This document shows positions 21,753-23,153 of a stretch of DNA of 23,153 nucleotides, one piece after another (position 1 is the first letter of the stretch; every line of letters starts with the position of its first letter). The position numbers were made by a program, and so were the translations under genes. The notes beneath the pieces are model-generated. The model saw nothing but the letters and a program-made list of their open reading frames with translations, searched no databases and had not been told where the DNA came from. The DNA lies in the NCBI GenBank assembly GCA_029946075.1, contig JAQSDT010000669.1:1-23153 (forward strand), written 5' to 3'. The DNA comes from a bacterium. Its GTDB lineage: Bacteria > Pseudomonadota > Alphaproteobacteria > Rhizobiales > Xanthobacteraceae.

Positions 21753-22406
21753 CTATTCCTGCTTTGCAACCTGCCAGTATTCGAGTTCGACTGGCGTAGC
21801 CCTTCCGAAGATATTTACAGCTACCTTGATTCTCATGTTCGCTTCAAGCTTCTCGATCGCGACGTCGAGCCCTTCTTCCACAATTCCGGGGAACGATGCG
21901 AACGGCCCGTTCGTGACAGTCACTTGATCGCCAACACTGAAGATCGCTCGCACACTGTCCTTCCCGGGGATCACGCCGTTGTTTTCTCGCCTCTTGATCG
22001 ATGCGATCGTATCGTCCGGCATCCAGACCGGCATCCGATCTCGGCACACAAGGCCGCCGACGCCAGCAACCTCGAACGCATCATGCCATTTGTCGTGGTG
22101 GATATCGAAGTTCGCGAAGATGTAGCGCGGGAACAGTGGAACCTCGGTCGGAACCTGAATACTGATGCCGCCCTGCCGTTGCGCTGCTGACATTCGCCGC
22201 CGCGGCAGGGGCTTCAATTGCAGGATCTTCGGATGATAGGTTTCGATCTTGAACCGGGCGAAGGCGTCGATCGCCTGCTGATCCGTCGCCCGCACGCACT
22301 GGACCAGATACCATTTCGGCCCGGCCGCATCCCGCGCAGCCTGACGCTTCGATGCCTGCTCATTCGCATAATCCGTGCGGGGTACCAGCGTTTTTTCGTT
22401 TGCCAT
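21753..22406 (-). CDS. Phage NusG/RfaH-like transcription (anti)termination protein
   Basis: The start at 22406 is chosen over 22412 because AGGA is seven bases before it and only two before the other. The 217-residue product has an NGN-type domain: KWYLVQCVRATDQQAIDAF (31-49), HPKILQLKP, then LFPRYIFANFD (91-101) and HDAFEVAGVGGLV, followed by PDDTIASIKRRE. A C-terminal KOW-type region begins FSVGDQVTVTNGPFASFPGIV (156-175) and ends VELEYWQVAKQE. This is the architecture of NusG and its specialised paralog RfaH, which bind RNA polymerase and act in elongation, pausing and antitermination. A Lys/Arg/Gln linker lies between FPRY and the N-terminal strand. Placed directly upstream of the packaging leader and its terminator, it is a natural candidate late-operon regulator; that role is inferred. 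Confidence 0.87.
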   Translation of the reverse strand: MANEKTLVPRTDYANEQASKRQAARDAAGPKWYLVQCVRATDQQAIDAFARFKIETYHPKILQLKPLPRRRMSAAQRQGGISIQVPTEVPLFPRYIFANFDIHHDKWHDAFEVAGVGGLVCRDRMPVWMPDDTIASIKRRENNGVIPGKDSVRAIFSVGDQVTVTNGPFASFPGIVEEGLDVAIEKLEANMRIKVAVNIFGRATPVELEYWQVAKQE

Positions 22407-22428
22407 CAGCATTTCCTGCCCTTCCCGT

Positions 22429-23069
22429 TCACTTGAAATCTTCGAGATCAGTGTCGTCCATCAGGCTTTGCGGCGGACCTGTTTCCGAGGCGTAGATCTT
22501 GCCATCGGCGGCTGGCGGCCACGGCCAGGGCGCGCGGTCGCCTTCCGCGAACCGCTTGCGCATGCCGATCGTCACGACATCGCGAAGTAGCCCCTCCCAC
22601 GCTCCGGCCTGCTGGCGAGTGATCGTCACCCAATCGGCGCGGCCGGGCATTTGCGCAAACGCCAGCACCTGCGGCGTCATCGGCAGGCGGTAACTGACGC
22701 CTTCGCTGCGAACATAGATTTTCCGGAAACCCTCGCTGCAGCCGGCGAAGTCGTGCAGCGCCAGCAGTGCCTTTCCCTCGACGCTGTCGCGCGCGTACAG
22801 CGAGGAAGCAGCGGGACCTGCGGTTTTGACTTCCAGCAGCGTCCAGCGCTTTTCTTCGACATAGCCCCACGATGCCGGAACCGCGTCGCGCTTCTTTCGT
22901 TTCAACGCAGCCAGGAACGGCTCGATCCCGGCAAGGCATTCGGGCTCCTCCTCGGCGCTCAGGCCTTCGAGCGCGTATTCCAGCCGCTGCTGGCTGTCGG
23001 TCGCGACATCCGGCCACTTCGCCCTGAAGGCTGCCTTGAACTTTTCCTTTCGCCCACGCGCGCGCGCAT
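22429..23069 (-). CDS. C-terminal part of a phage replication/HTH-type protein, frame broken at start
   Basis: This frame is open from the stop at 22429 up to a stop at 23098-23100, but has no ATG, GTG or usual TTG near its natural beginning; the first TTG (22905) lies inside convincing coding sequence and lacks a ribosome site. The protein reads GRKEKFKAAFRAKWPDVATD, then QQRLEYALEGLSAEEEPECLAGIEPFL, SWGYVEEKRWTLLE, and so on to LMDDTDLEDFK at the end. The K-F-K-x-A-F-x-x-K-WP ... Y-EE-K-RW pattern is one I associate with the C-terminal region of phage HTH/replication initiator proteins from alphaproteobacterial phages (an impression). An ATG with GAGAGAG before it lies at 23069 but is in another frame; losing two bases of the CG run at 23057-23067 would join it. 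Slippage, a sequencing error, a non-standard start (ATT at 23085) or pseudogenisation are possible. Confidence 0.55.
23057..23067. repeat. CG dinucleotide run at the apparent frameshift
   Basis: Eleven bases, CGCGCGCGCGC, directly adjoin the ATG at 23067-23069. Changing the run by one CG unit would fuse the upstream frame (…TPETDPSLNVREMRAR) with the coding frame that follows (RGRKEKFKAAF…). Such runs are prone to slippage and sequencing error. Confidence 0.6.
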
Positions 23070-23153
23070 CTCTCTCACGTTCAATGAGGGGTCGGTCTCA
23101 GGGGTCGTTCTTGGTGCCAACGTATGTTTTGGCACCCGTGCCATCGCATGCGT
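23068..23153 (-). other. Upstream reading frame probably belonging to the same broken gene
   Basis: A minus-strand frame enters from the right edge as THAMARVPKHTLAPRTTPETD then PSLNVREMRAR, and continues past the CG run only as a short tail ending at 22959. The Pro/Thr/Glu linker style fits the middle of a phage replication/HTH protein, so it may be the N-terminal portion of the gene at 22429. The other upstream frame ends at 23098 (GAKTYVGTKNDP before the stop) and could instead be the end of a separate gene. Confidence 0.4.
23113..23136. repeat. Perfect 8-bp inverted repeat
   Basis: GGTGCCAA, an eight-base loop, then TTGGCACC. It lies within the upstream reading frame. Inverted repeats inside replication-initiator genes sometimes belong to the phage origin, as in the lambda O gene region, but a single copy cannot show this. 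Confidence 0.4.

Overview
The window is a block of virion and DNA-packaging genes from a short-tailed, P22-like tailed phage or prophage. Nearly every supported gene lies on the minus strand, so transcription runs from the right end to the left. The DNA is GC-rich and coding frames strongly prefer G or C at the third codon position. A phage-encoded NusG paralog and the general style of the proteins suggest a host in the Alphaproteobacteria (Rhizobiales/Bradyrhizobium-like). That is an inference from resemblance, not a search result. There is no integrase, tRNA, rRNA or clear host gene, so lytic phage and prophage cannot be told apart.

Layout in the direction of transcription (right to left): (a) 22429-23153, the C-terminal part of a replication/HTH-type phage protein whose reading frame appears broken at a CG dinucleotide run; (b) 21753-22406, a NusG/RfaH-like protein with NGN and KOW regions; (c) 21491-21752, a leader without genes holding four inverted repeats, one of them a probable terminator; (d) 18129-21490, small terminase (by position), a 74-aa protein, large terminase, and then a run of very small coupled genes including a possible 24-residue membrane peptide; (e) 12642-18129, portal, an exported Cys-rich protein, a 105-aa protein, scaffold and an N4-gp56-type major capsid protein, with a terminator after the capsid gene; (f) 8817-12543, an exported protein, a 176-aa protein, a gp4-like adaptor position, a gp10-like tail hub and an 80-aa protein; (g) 3998-8817, three ejection-type proteins, the first carrying a C-terminal S74 self-cleaving chaperone domain; (h) 1-3740, receptor-binding and tail-fibre type proteins, the last running off the left edge.

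The order terminase, portal, scaffold, coat, gp4 position, gp10, three ejection proteins, fibre is the order of the P22 morphogenetic region. The capsid resembles the N4-gp56 family, so the module is a mosaic. Most junctions are ATGA, GTGA, TGATG or TAAATG contacts, so the block is translated as a tightly coupled operon. Strong hairpins follow the capsid gene and the next gene, which would lower downstream expression.

The most unusual feature is that four proteins embedded in this virion operon (starts at 1380, 3740, 12543 and 16090) begin with convincing Sec-type signal peptides and carry several cysteines. Virions assemble in the cytoplasm, so export of such products is unexpected. Together with the NusG paralog placed directly upstream of a hairpin-rich leader, this is the best candidate for undescribed biology here. 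No lysis genes were recognised in the window.
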